This document shows, piece by piece, positions 1 through 5,701 of a stretch of DNA of 7,162 bases. Source of the DNA: an uncultured Bacillota bacterium (GTDB lineage: Bacteria > Bacillota > JAAYKD01); NCBI GenBank assembly GCA_937897315.1, contig CALCNS010000211.1, forward strand, positions 1 through 7,162. Direction: 5' to 3'. How positions within the stretch are numbered: position 1 is the stretch's first letter; each line of letters begins with the position of its first letter. The notes below the pieces were generated by a model that was given only the letters and a program-made list of their open reading frames with translations, had not been told where the DNA came from and did not search any database. A program made the position numbers and the translations under genes.

Positions 1-62
1 CAATAAGTCATTAAATCTGTGATGATCGTCTTATCATCATTAATAGGGAAGGCAAACCCTGA
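1..62 (-). pseudogene. In-frame remainder of htrA beyond the TGA stop (partial, runs off window)
   Basis: The minus-strand frame of the HtrA-like gene stays open after its TGA and runs to the window edge. It reads S-G-F-A-F-P-I-N-D-D-K-T-I-I-T-D-L-M-T-Y. In HtrA/DegP proteases the protease core is followed by a G-(I/L)-G-F-A-I-P-I-N-D segment and a short helix leading into the PDZ domain, and this stretch matches that. No frameshift is needed to join the two parts, so only the TGA separates them. The PDZ domain, if present, lies outside the window. This stretch has no start codon with a ribosome binding site of its own, so it is probably untranslated unless the stop is read through or is a sequencing error. 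Confidence 0.75.
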
Positions 63-926
63 TCATTCTACATCTGTACAAAAGGATATAGCGACGAAAA
101 TGCCGATTAACTCCCCATAGATATTAAACAATCCACCTCCAGAGTTGCCAGGATTGATGGCCGCATTGGTCTGTAATAGATTCATGGTTTTTCCATCAAA
201 GCTTAATTCTCTATCCAGGGCACTAATAATGCCGTCGGTGACGGTCCCCCCTAGTTGACCCAAAGGGTTTCCAATCGCAATGGCGATTTCACCGACTACC
301 AGAGTAGAGGAGTCGCCAAAAACAGCAGTGGTTAGGTTATCTGCCTCAATTTTTAAGAGAGCAATATCGGTTTTATGGTCACTGCCGATTAACACAGCGG
401 GATAACTATCCCCATTTCTTAGACCGACAACAATGGTGGATGCTCCGTCAATTACGTGTTGATTGGTGAGGATGTAACCTTTTTGATCGATAATCACTCC
501 ACTGCCTGCACCGGTTGAAGTATATTGACCCATTCTCCAGTCGGTCATTGTACGCTCTGTCTGAATCTCAACGACGGAATCAGCAGTTAATGCACTCACC
601 TGACTAATACTCAAAGGCGTGGTAAGACCTTCTTGTGTGAGATAATCCACATTCCCCACAATCGAGCTTCGATTTTTTTGTAATGATTCCACCCAAGTGA
701 GGTCAGGTAACTTTGCACTGTTGCGGTACTCGGCCAAATAATAACCACCGCCTAGTCCGACAACCAAGGTTAAAATCATCGAAAAAGCAAGAATGAATGC
801 TAACTTTCTTTGAAGCTTTGATGAAAGGCGATCGGCTTCTATGACTTCCTTATTCTTTGCGTTGGGTTGAGGTTCTACAAAAAACAGTGGCTCCATATCG
901 GGCAGATTTAAATCATGGTTACTCAT
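63..926 (-). CDS. htrA: HtrA/DegP-like membrane-anchored serine protease, prematurely stopped
   Basis: This is a trypsin-fold protease of the HtrA (S1C) family, which degrades or refolds damaged exported proteins at the outer face of the membrane. Residues 1-41 are a charged cytoplasmic tail and about 42-64 form one membrane segment. The protease domain then runs to the end. The catalytic triad is visible: H157 in T-N-Q-H-V-I, D187 in T-D-I-A-L-L, and S262 in G-N-S-G-G-G. The ATG at 924-926 is preceded by AGGAGGT at 933-939 with a 6-base spacer. The protein stops at 287 residues, whereas HtrA proteins with one PDZ domain are usually about 350-450. The TGA sits where the family has a conserved Gly, and in-frame HtrA sequence follows it. 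Residues around 275-287 also depart from the family pattern (I-F-V-A-I-S-F-C). Without the last strand of the fold and the PDZ domain it is probably inactive or unstable. Confidence 0.85.
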   Translation of the reverse strand: MSNHDLNLPDMEPLFFVEPQPNAKNKEVIEADRLSSKLQRKLAFILAFSMILTLVVGLGGGYYLAEYRNSAKLPDLTWVESLQKNRSSIVGNVDYLTQEGLTTPLSISQVSALTADSVVEIQTERTMTDWRMGQYTSTGAGSGVIIDQKGYILTNQHVIDGASTIVVGLRNGDSYPAVLIGSDHKTDIALLKIEADNLTTAVFGDSSTLVVGEIAIAIGNPLGQLGGTVTDGIISALDRELSFDGKTMNLLQTNAAINPGNSGGGLFNIYGELIGIFVAISFCTDVE

Positions 927-962
927 CTTCAGACCTCCTAATGGTAGCTCTTAACTGTCTAT

Positions 963-991
963 AGTATATCTCTCGTTTAAACCTCTTTTCA
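963..991 (-). promoter_or_regulatory. Candidate sigma-A-like promoter for htrA
   Basis: On the minus strand a TATACT hexamer (963-968), one mismatch from TATAAT, lies 36 bases upstream of the htrA start codon. A poor TGAAAA hexamer (986-991) lies 17 bases further upstream as a possible -35 box. Spacing and position suit a promoter for htrA alone. The -35 match is weak, so an activator may be needed. The -35 candidate overlaps one arm of the inverted repeat at 986-1019. Confidence 0.3.
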
Positions 992-1019
992 TCAGAAAAC
1001 TGTGAACGCTTTATGAAAA
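986..1019. repeat. Inverted repeat TTTTCAT / ATGAAAA upstream of htrA
   Basis: The 7-base arms TTTTCAT (986-992) and ATGAAAA (1013-1019) are perfect inverted repeats separated by 20 bases, centred about 76 bases upstream of the htrA start. The lack of a GC-rich stem or a following T-run argues against a terminator for the upstream hydrolase gene. A binding site for a dimeric regulator is possible, but the arms are short and AT-rich and could occur by chance. Confidence 0.25.
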
Positions 1020-1031
1020 ATATGTAACATA

Positions 1032-2900
1032 CTAGATGAAACTGATGTAGCCGTCTTTTACCGGAGTGAAAGTATCCTGAAACAGGGAGTCATAAATTAC
1101 GGTAAGGTCAGAATTCATGATTAAAATTCTGCGACCATTCGGTACTTCAGGTGAATGAGTTACTTCTTCGTTGATTCGATAAACCCGATTTGTTTTTCCC
1201 TGATGGAAGCCTTGCTTGGTATATGCAGGAAGCGATTCGGTTTCACGATAAAGGTAGGATGCCACTTTGCAATATTCCACACCGTCACTCGTATAGAAGT
1301 GAGGGGATATCATATCCCGGCTGGGATTTGCAGGAGTATTGAGAAAACCTTTGCCCACCTCGTCATTCAAAGCTTGGAAAGGTGCTTCGAAGACGCCATA
1401 GACATCCCCGTCCGTTCTTCCTGAGAAAGAGGCAATGAGTATTCCTGGATACTCTGGCAATGGTTTTATCCAAAAGCCGGTCATAATTTCTCGAATCACC
1501 AAGTCATATGGTGTTGTGTCAATAACAATAAATTTCTTATCCAACCGGGTTGCCCATTTCTCAGAAAAATTCATATAGGCTTTCGCTTTCTGAGCTTGTG
1601 GAATCCTGCGCCCTTTTAAGATAGACATCAAATAGATATTTTGTTCGTGCTCCGTGAAAAAGAATCTCAAGTCATCATTGGATTTCCAAGTAGTTCCATC
1701 ATATTTTAAGTTTTTGTGTAAAGCAGTGCTATCACCTCGGGTAGTCTCACGATTGATTTGACAGGTGGTTCCATAAAACATCACCCGGAGAACACCACCA
1801 GGAGTTAAATAACAACCCTCGTATTTGTCGATGATTTCTTGTGGTACAGGCTTTTGCGTGGTATAAATATGGACTCCGCGTTCCAGCATCGCCGATGCAA
1901 ACAGACGTAGAATGGTCTCATTGACATCTAGCTTGCAATCATGCGTTTCAGATATAGCCAAAACAGCTTCATATTTTGGAATCACCAAGAACTGAGTAGT
2001 GAATTGGAAGCTGTTTCCTCCCTTAAGTAAAACACCAGGTCCCAAATCATATTCAGGGTCACTAAAGGAAATATTATCCCAACCTAATCCGTACGAAGGG
2101 GTTCGATCATCTTCCGACAAAAAGGTCTTCCCATGTGGTTTAGCCATCTCATCAATGGACGAGCTCAAAAAATAAGGTTCCGGGTGGAGTATCATCTGGC
2201 CCAATTTACATAAATCCATCATCGAGGTCGTAAAACCTGCAGCACCTTGAATCAGTAGCAATTCCGTAGGCTTTTCTTTCTCACGAACAACTGTGATATC
2301 CCCATCCAACTGATCCGATAAGCGGGTGGTTGACATATGAAGTGGATTCATAATATAAGTGGAGCAGAAGCTAGAGAAGCTCATCCCACTCACCTTTGCA
2401 ACAACGATTTCAGCCAAGGTAAAGCCGTCGTTGCAATAAACCGCGTAGTCACCGGGGGTTGCTTTCAAATACTGAACTGAGAAATAATCATAGACATCGG
2501 CATAATAATCACTTCCGCTTGTCTCGGAAACAGAAAATCCTTTCCACTGAGTACCAGGCAAACCACTGGTGTGACTAAGACAATGGCGAAGGGTAATAAG
2601 ACGATATCTAGGATCAGGCATTTGGAAAAGCGGTAAATACTCTACTACCGGAGTATCCAGAGTCACTTTCCCTTGTTCTACCAATTTCATGACGGCCAGC
2701 GAACAAAAAATCTTCGATACGGAAGCCACATTGAAGGTATCTTGAAGTTGCAAGGGGTTCTTTTCTTTACCACCAGACGTACCAAGAGCACCTGCCGCAA
2801 TCATTTCTCCTTGAATCATCATGGCATAAGATACACCGGTATATAGTTTCGGGAGATTGTGTTTGAGAATTTGTGTTAACTTCTGACTTAGAGCATTCAT
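1032..2900 (-). CDS. Serine beta-lactamase-like hydrolase (class C/penicillin-binding fold) with long C-terminal region
   Basis: The N-terminal two thirds belongs to the serine beta-lactamase-like family (class C beta-lactamases, D,D-peptidases and esterases). Numbering from the start chosen here, the S-x-x-K nucleophile motif is S60-V-S-K63, the Y-x-N motif is Y155-C-N157, and the third motif is K293-G-G. The family signature L-S-H-T-S-G-L at about 108-114 is also present. The frame is open further upstream, to 2930, but the ATG at 2898-2900 is preferred because AGGAAGGAG lies 7 bases before it, giving 622 residues. No signal peptide or membrane segment is evident at the N terminus, so a cytoplasmic esterase or peptidase role is more likely than cell-wall work or drug resistance. 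Residues from about 340 onward open with Y-x-G-x-Y, as in small beta-barrel domains that follow this fold. The last 170 or so residues are unrecognised. It starts 4 bases after the MutM-CoaE stop, so the two are probably one operon. The substrate is unknown. Confidence 0.85.
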   Translation of the reverse strand: MNALSQKLTQILKHNLPKLYTGVSYAMMIQGEMIAAGALGTSGGKEKNPLQLQDTFNVASVSKIFCSLAVMKLVEQGKVTLDTPVVEYLPLFQMPDPRYRLITLRHCLSHTSGLPGTQWKGFSVSETSGSDYYADVYDYFSVQYLKATPGDYAVYCNDGFTLAEIVVAKVSGMSFSSFCSTYIMNPLHMSTTRLSDQLDGDITVVREKEKPTELLLIQGAAGFTTSMMDLCKLGQMILHPEPYFLSSSIDEMAKPHGKTFLSEDDRTPSYGLGWDNISFSDPEYDLGPGVLLKGGNSFQFTTQFLVIPKYEAVLAISETHDCKLDVNETILRLFASAMLERGVHIYTTQKPVPQEIIDKYEGCYLTPGGVLRVMFYGTTCQINRETTRGDSTALHKNLKYDGTTWKSNDDLRFFFTEHEQNIYLMSILKGRRIPQAQKAKAYMNFSEKWATRLDKKFIVIDTTPYDLVIREIMTGFWIKPLPEYPGILIASFSGRTDGDVYGVFEAPFQALNDEVGKGFLNTPANPSRDMISPHFYTSDGVEYCKVASYLYRETESLPAYTKQGFHQGKTNRVYRINEEVTHSPEVPNGRRILIMNSDLTVIYDSLFQDTFTPVKDGYISFI

Positions 2901-2904
2901 TTGA

Positions 2905-4356
2905 TCACTCCTTCCTATTTGCATAACCATATTGGTTCCACTTTTGCATCACTTGTACATGACTTGTGTCTATGCTTCCGTTATTATCAATAATGAAATC
3001 ACTTCTTAGTTTCTTTTCATCCAATGAATTTTGAGCTGAAATTCTTAGCATACTTTGCTCTTTTGTTAAGTGGTCACGGTTCATTAACCTTTGAAGTTGT
3101 GTTTCAGGATTTACATATACTAGCCAAATCACATCACAGAGTGCTTCGAGTTGAGCTTCAAACAAAAGAGGAATATCCAAAATCAAAGGAGTGTCTTGAG
3201 GCTTTTTTCGGTGCTTCTGAACTCCTTCGCGTATGATTTCGAGAATCAGCGGATGTAAAATCTGATTCAATCTCTCTCTGGCGGAAGCATTCGAAAAAAT
3301 AAGCTCACCTAGCTTTTTGCGGTCTAGTATTCCAGTAGGGGTTTCATACTCTTGGCCAAATGCCCGAATAATCATGGGTACGGCTTTACCAGAATCGATG
3401 GTCAATGATCTCGATATGGCATCAGCATCAATGATCTCAGCCCCGAGCTCTTGTAAGTAATGAACCACAGTAGATTTTCCACTGGAGATTCCTCCGGTTA
3501 TACCGATAATCTGAGGTTTCTCTTTGGGACTCATAGACTGGCACAAAGGGCAAAAATGACTCGATCTCCCTGCAATTTGCATTTTCTCTATGGTTGTTCC
3601 GCAGCAGAAGCATGGTTTCCCAGTTTGCTGATACACCTTCCAATAAGTCTGATAGGTGCCTCTTTCACGATTTGCATCTAAGTAATCACTGAGACTGCTT
3701 CCTTTGGCCACTATCGCATCCGACAATACCGAACCGATCGCTCGATGCAAACGTTCAATTTCATAATCGGTAAGGCTGGAGAAAGCACGTTGAGGATGAA
3801 TTCTAGAGAGAAACAAAGATTCATCCGCATAGATATTGCCCAAACCGGCTATAAGGTTTTGCTGTAAGAGTACACTTTTGACAGGTGCGTTTCTTCTCTT
3901 TAGAGTCATCAGATAAGGGATGGTAAAGTCGGGTTGAAGAGGTTCTGGCCCAAGCGATCGATATCCTCGATCGTTGGGACTCTCTTCGTCATATCGTAGC
4001 TTTCCAAAACGGCGAACATCTGAATAATGGAAGCTACTACCATTTTCAAAATGAAGAATCACATGAGTATGTGCGATGGGAGCGAGAGATGCATCTGCTT
4101 TGGAGCGATGAAAAAACTGACCTGTCATTCTTAAGTGTATCGTTAGGAATCCATGCGGACGTAAACCAAGAACTAAATATTTGCCCTTTCTATGTGCAGT
4201 CTCAATATTCTTCCCTAACAAGTTCCTTGTAAACTCATCTATCGTGCTTGGAGCAATGACAGAGGGGTGAAAAATATCTATTTTAGTCATCTTACTGGTG
4301 GGCAAAAAAGGCAACAAACTACGTCGTAAAGATTCAACTTCCGGTAGTTCCGGCAT
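2905..4356 (-). CDS. mutM-coaE: Fused formamidopyrimidine-DNA glycosylase / dephospho-CoA kinase (MutM-CoaE)
   Basis: Two complete enzymes share one uninterrupted frame of 483 residues. Residues 1-272 are MutM/Fpg, which excises oxidised purines such as 8-oxoguanine and cuts the abasic site. It begins M-P-E-L-P-E-V-E, giving the catalytic Pro and Glu after Met removal. It also has K58, the G-L-G-N-I-Y-A-D-E helix-two-turn-helix segment near 171-179, D-V-R-R-F-G near 113-118, and a zinc finger with exact C-x2-C-x16-C-x2-C spacing (C249, C252, C269, C272) containing the conserved R264. After about 8 linker residues comes CoaE (about 282-483), which phosphorylates dephospho-CoA in the last step of CoA synthesis. 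It shows a P-loop G-G-I-S-S-G-K-S-T at 288-296, I-D-A-D near 309-312, a conserved H-P at 368-369 and a lid N-R-D near 426-428. AGGAGGT at 4363-4369 precedes the ATG. In many Firmicutes mutM and coaE are neighbouring but separate genes, so the fusion probably arose by loss of the mutM stop. Confidence 0.93.
   Translation of the reverse strand: MPELPEVESLRRSLLPFLPTSKMTKIDIFHPSVIAPSTIDEFTRNLLGKNIETAHRKGKYLVLGLRPHGFLTIHLRMTGQFFHRSKADASLAPIAHTHVILHFENGSSFHYSDVRRFGKLRYDEESPNDRGYRSLGPEPLQPDFTIPYLMTLKRRNAPVKSVLLQQNLIAGLGNIYADESLFLSRIHPQRAFSSLTDYEIERLHRAIGSVLSDAIVAKGSSLSDYLDANRERGTYQTYWKVYQQTGKPCFCCGTTIEKMQIAGRSSHFCPLCQSMSPKEKPQIIGITGGISSGKSTVVHYLQELGAEIIDADAISRSLTIDSGKAVPMIIRAFGQEYETPTGILDRKKLGELIFSNASARERLNQILHPLILEIIREGVQKHRKKPQDTPLILDIPLLFEAQLEALCDVIWLVYVNPETQLQRLMNRDHLTKEQSMLRISAQNSLDEKKLRSDFIIDNNGSIDTSHVQVMQKWNQYGYANRKE
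2908..2916 (-). promoter_or_regulatory. Ribosome binding site that sets the hydrolase start
   Basis: On the minus strand AGGAAGGAG lies inside the last codons of the MutM-CoaE frame and 7 bases upstream of the ATG at 2898-2900. It selects that ATG over the in-frame ATG at 2928-2930, which has no comparable site. Because it is buried in the upstream gene's end, translation of the two genes is probably coupled. Confidence 0.8.
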
Positions 4357-4513
4357 AAATGTACCTCCTAAACGATAAGATATTACCTATTTGGCGATAG
4401 ACCATATGAATTCCTTTCTCAAAGTCATGACTAGAAAAGAGGAATTTCTTTTTCTATCACGAAGTGTAAGAATACTGCTGTAGAGTACGTAGTACTAGAG
4501 GAATTCTGGAGGG
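4357..4513. promoter_or_regulatory. Divergent intergenic region between mutM-coaE and the nfo pair
   Basis: About 157 bases separate the starts of two oppositely oriented transcription units, so both promoters should lie here. I do not see a convincing -35/-10 pair on either strand. The best fragments are AATACT at 4471-4476 on the plus strand, and TTGAGA followed 17 bases later by TATCGC on the minus strand. Small repeats are present. TAGAAAAGA and TCTTTTTCTA form an AT-rich imperfect inverted repeat at about 4432-4456. AGAGGAATT occurs twice, at 4438-4446 and 4497-4505. AGTAC-GTA-GTACT forms a small palindrome just before the second copy. Any of these could be operator sequence, but none matches a regulator site I can name. 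Confidence 0.5.
4508..4512 (+). promoter_or_regulatory. Ribosome binding site pointing to a TTG start at 4520
   Basis: GGAGG ends 1 base before the ATG at 4514, too close for efficient initiation, but 7 bases before the in-frame TTG at 4520-4522, which is ideal spacing. The TTG is therefore the better start for the small Cys4 gene. Confidence 0.65.
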
Positions 4514-4519
4514 ATGACC

Positions 4520-4807
4520 TTGTTTAACTTCTCAAAAACCAAAAAAGTAATGGTTCCTTATAAAGATAACTGTCAAGCTTGTCATCTTTTTTCTCTGGAG
4601 AAAAGGATTTGTATGGGTCCACATGGTGACAAGAAAGAGGAAGATTTAGTTTTATGCAATGAGTATAAATTAGATTTGGAAACATTCTCTTCTTTGATAC
4701 CAAAACATCTAAAGATAACAAGATGGGCGAGAATCAAAGGTGGTTATATGTTCTGGGGTGCGCCGAAGTCGGATACAGCAGATATGAAGGAGTCAAAAAT
4801 TGAGTGA
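4520..4807 (+). CDS. Small four-cysteine protein of unknown function, upstream of nfo
   Basis: I do not recognise this protein. From the TTG start it has 95 residues. Its N-terminal half carries four cysteines spaced C-x2-C-x9-C-x14-C (C18, C21, C31, C46, with a His after C21), a pattern that could hold zinc or an iron-sulfur cluster. It is rich in Lys and other charged residues and has no signal peptide or membrane segment, so a cytoplasmic protein is likely. The second half has an R-W-A-R-I-K-G-G-Y motif around residues 68-76 and an acidic tail. Its stop lies inside the nfo gene (8-base overlap) and the nfo ribosome binding site lies within its coding sequence, so the two are almost certainly co-transcribed and coupled. 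A hand count of 4521-4740 gives about 33% GC, against about 50% in a central stretch of nfo. That may mean recent acquisition or simply a Lys-rich composition. A nucleic-acid-binding or redox-sensing accessory role for repair is only inference. Confidence 0.7.
   Translation: MFNFSKTKKVMVPYKDNCQACHLFSLEKRICMGPHGDKKEEDLVLCNEYKLDLETFSSLIPKHLKITRWARIKGGYMFWGAPKSDTADMKESKIE
4787..4792 (+). promoter_or_regulatory. Ribosome binding site that sets the TTG start of nfo
   Basis: AAGGAG lies 7 bases upstream of the TTG at 4800-4802, inside the end of the preceding gene. Endonuclease IV sequence begins immediately at this TTG, and no ATG or GTG nearby fits both the spacing and the family N terminus. Confidence 0.8.
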
Positions 4808-5636
4808 TTATTATATAGGGTGTCATTTATCCATCGCCAAAGGTTTTGAAGCAGCTGCCAAAGAGGCGATATCCGTTGGGGCAAATACCTTTCAGTTTTT
4901 TACCCGCAATCCCAGAGGTGGGGCAGCGAAAGAACTCGATCCACTGGACCTTGAAAAGTACCACAGGTTGACAAAAGAACATCAATTTGGTCCGGTTTTA
5001 GCCCATGCTCCCTATACCATGAATTTATGCTCCGATAAAGAAGAGGTTCGAAAATTTGCTGTAACGGTCTTACGAGAAGATTATGAGCGAGTCAAGAATA
5101 TTGAGGATGCAAGGTTTTTGTTCCATCCGGGTAGTCACGTTGGCTTAGGGACGGAGCAGGGGATCAGTCATATCATCGAAGCATTGAACGAGGTCCTCAC
5201 AGGACCGGAAGGGCCATGGGTGCTTTTAGAAGGAATGACCGGTAAAGGGTCAGAGATTGGCTCAACCTTCGAGGAGTTAATGCACATCATCACCGGAGTG
5301 CGTTTTTCTCAACGACTGGGCATTTGTATTGACAGTTGTCATCTACATTCAGCTGGTTATGACATTGTAAACCAATTGGATTCAGTCTTAACAACCATTG
5401 ACGAGACGATAGGATTACATAAGGTTCAAGGGGTACACATAAACGATAATATGAACCAACTAAGCAGTCATAAAGATCGACATGCCAAATTGGGTGAGGG
5501 AAGCATAGGAGTACCTGCTATCGTTAAAATGATTCAACACCCGGGCTTGTTTGGGAGACCCTTCAATTTGGAAACACCGAATGAGTTGGAAGGTTATCAG
5601 AGTGAAATTCGTCTTCTGCGAAGTCTTTTGCTATAA
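4800..5636 (+). CDS. nfo: Endonuclease IV (apurinic/apyrimidinic endonuclease, TIM barrel)
   Basis: Endonuclease IV is a three-zinc TIM-barrel enzyme of base excision repair. It cuts 5' of abasic sites and removes blocking groups from damaged 3' ends. All nine metal ligands of the E. coli enzyme can be placed: H69 (A-H-A-P-Y), H109 (F-H-P-G-S-H), E144 (L-L-E-G-M), D178 and H181 (I-D-S-C-H), H213 (V-H-I-N-D), D226 and H228 (D-R-H), and E258 (L-E-T-P). The length of 278 residues is normal for the family and both ends are intact. The start is TTG with a well-placed AAGGAG. The gene overlaps the small Cys4 gene by 8 bases and is followed by a strong hairpin terminator, making a two-gene unit. Its divergent neighbour encodes MutM, whose lyase action leaves ends that Nfo can repair, so the pairing is functionally sensible. 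Confidence 0.96.
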   Translation: MSDYYIGCHLSIAKGFEAAAKEAISVGANTFQFFTRNPRGGAAKELDPLDLEKYHRLTKEHQFGPVLAHAPYTMNLCSDKEEVRKFAVTVLREDYERVKNIEDARFLFHPGSHVGLGTEQGISHIIEALNEVLTGPEGPWVLLEGMTGKGSEIGSTFEELMHIITGVRFSQRLGICIDSCHLHSAGYDIVNQLDSVLTTIDETIGLHKVQGVHINDNMNQLSSHKDRHAKLGEGSIGVPAIVKMIQHPGLFGRPFNLETPNELEGYQSEIRLLRSLLL

Positions 5637-5650
5637 CTATAGTCAGAACA

Positions 5651-5684
5651 AAACAGGAACCAAAGCTAGATTTGGTTCCTGTTT
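5651..5684. terminator. Bidirectional rho-independent terminator between nfo and the GGT-like gene
   Basis: A perfect 14-bp stem (AAACAGGAACCAAA and its complement) closes a 6-base loop (GCTAGA). It lies 14 bases after the nfo stop and 17 bases after the stop of the converging minus-strand gene. A T-rich tail follows on the plus strand (GTTATTGTTTC). On the minus strand the stem ends in TTT and runs into TTGTTCTG. It is therefore placed to end transcription from both sides. Confidence 0.88.
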
Positions 5685-5701
5685 GTTATTGTTTCTATAG
5701 A

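Noticed and set aside
63..65. TGA in htrA as a selenocysteine codon
   Set aside because: No selenoprotein HtrA is known to me and the position is a structural Gly, not a redox or catalytic residue. The only nearby structure is a 4-bp AGGG/CCCT hairpin, too weak to serve as a bacterial SECIS element.
1012..1028. Possible WalR-type box upstream of htrA
   Set aside because: Only one TGTAAC half-site is present. The second half at the required 5-base spacing does not match.
1155..1424. Plus-strand open frame of 89 codons opposite the hydrolase gene
   Set aside because: It lies wholly antisense within a well-supported gene, has no ribosome binding site and resembles no protein family I know.
2928..2930. 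Upstream ATG as the start of the serine hydrolase
   Set aside because: It lies within the end of coaE with no ribosome binding site, while the ATG at 2898-2900 has AGGAAGGAG at good spacing.
3532..3534. Separate start for coaE inside the fused frame
   Set aside because: There is an in-frame ATG in the linker, but the bases upstream hold no Shine-Dalgarno sequence and no stop lies between MutM and CoaE, so a fused product is the simpler reading.
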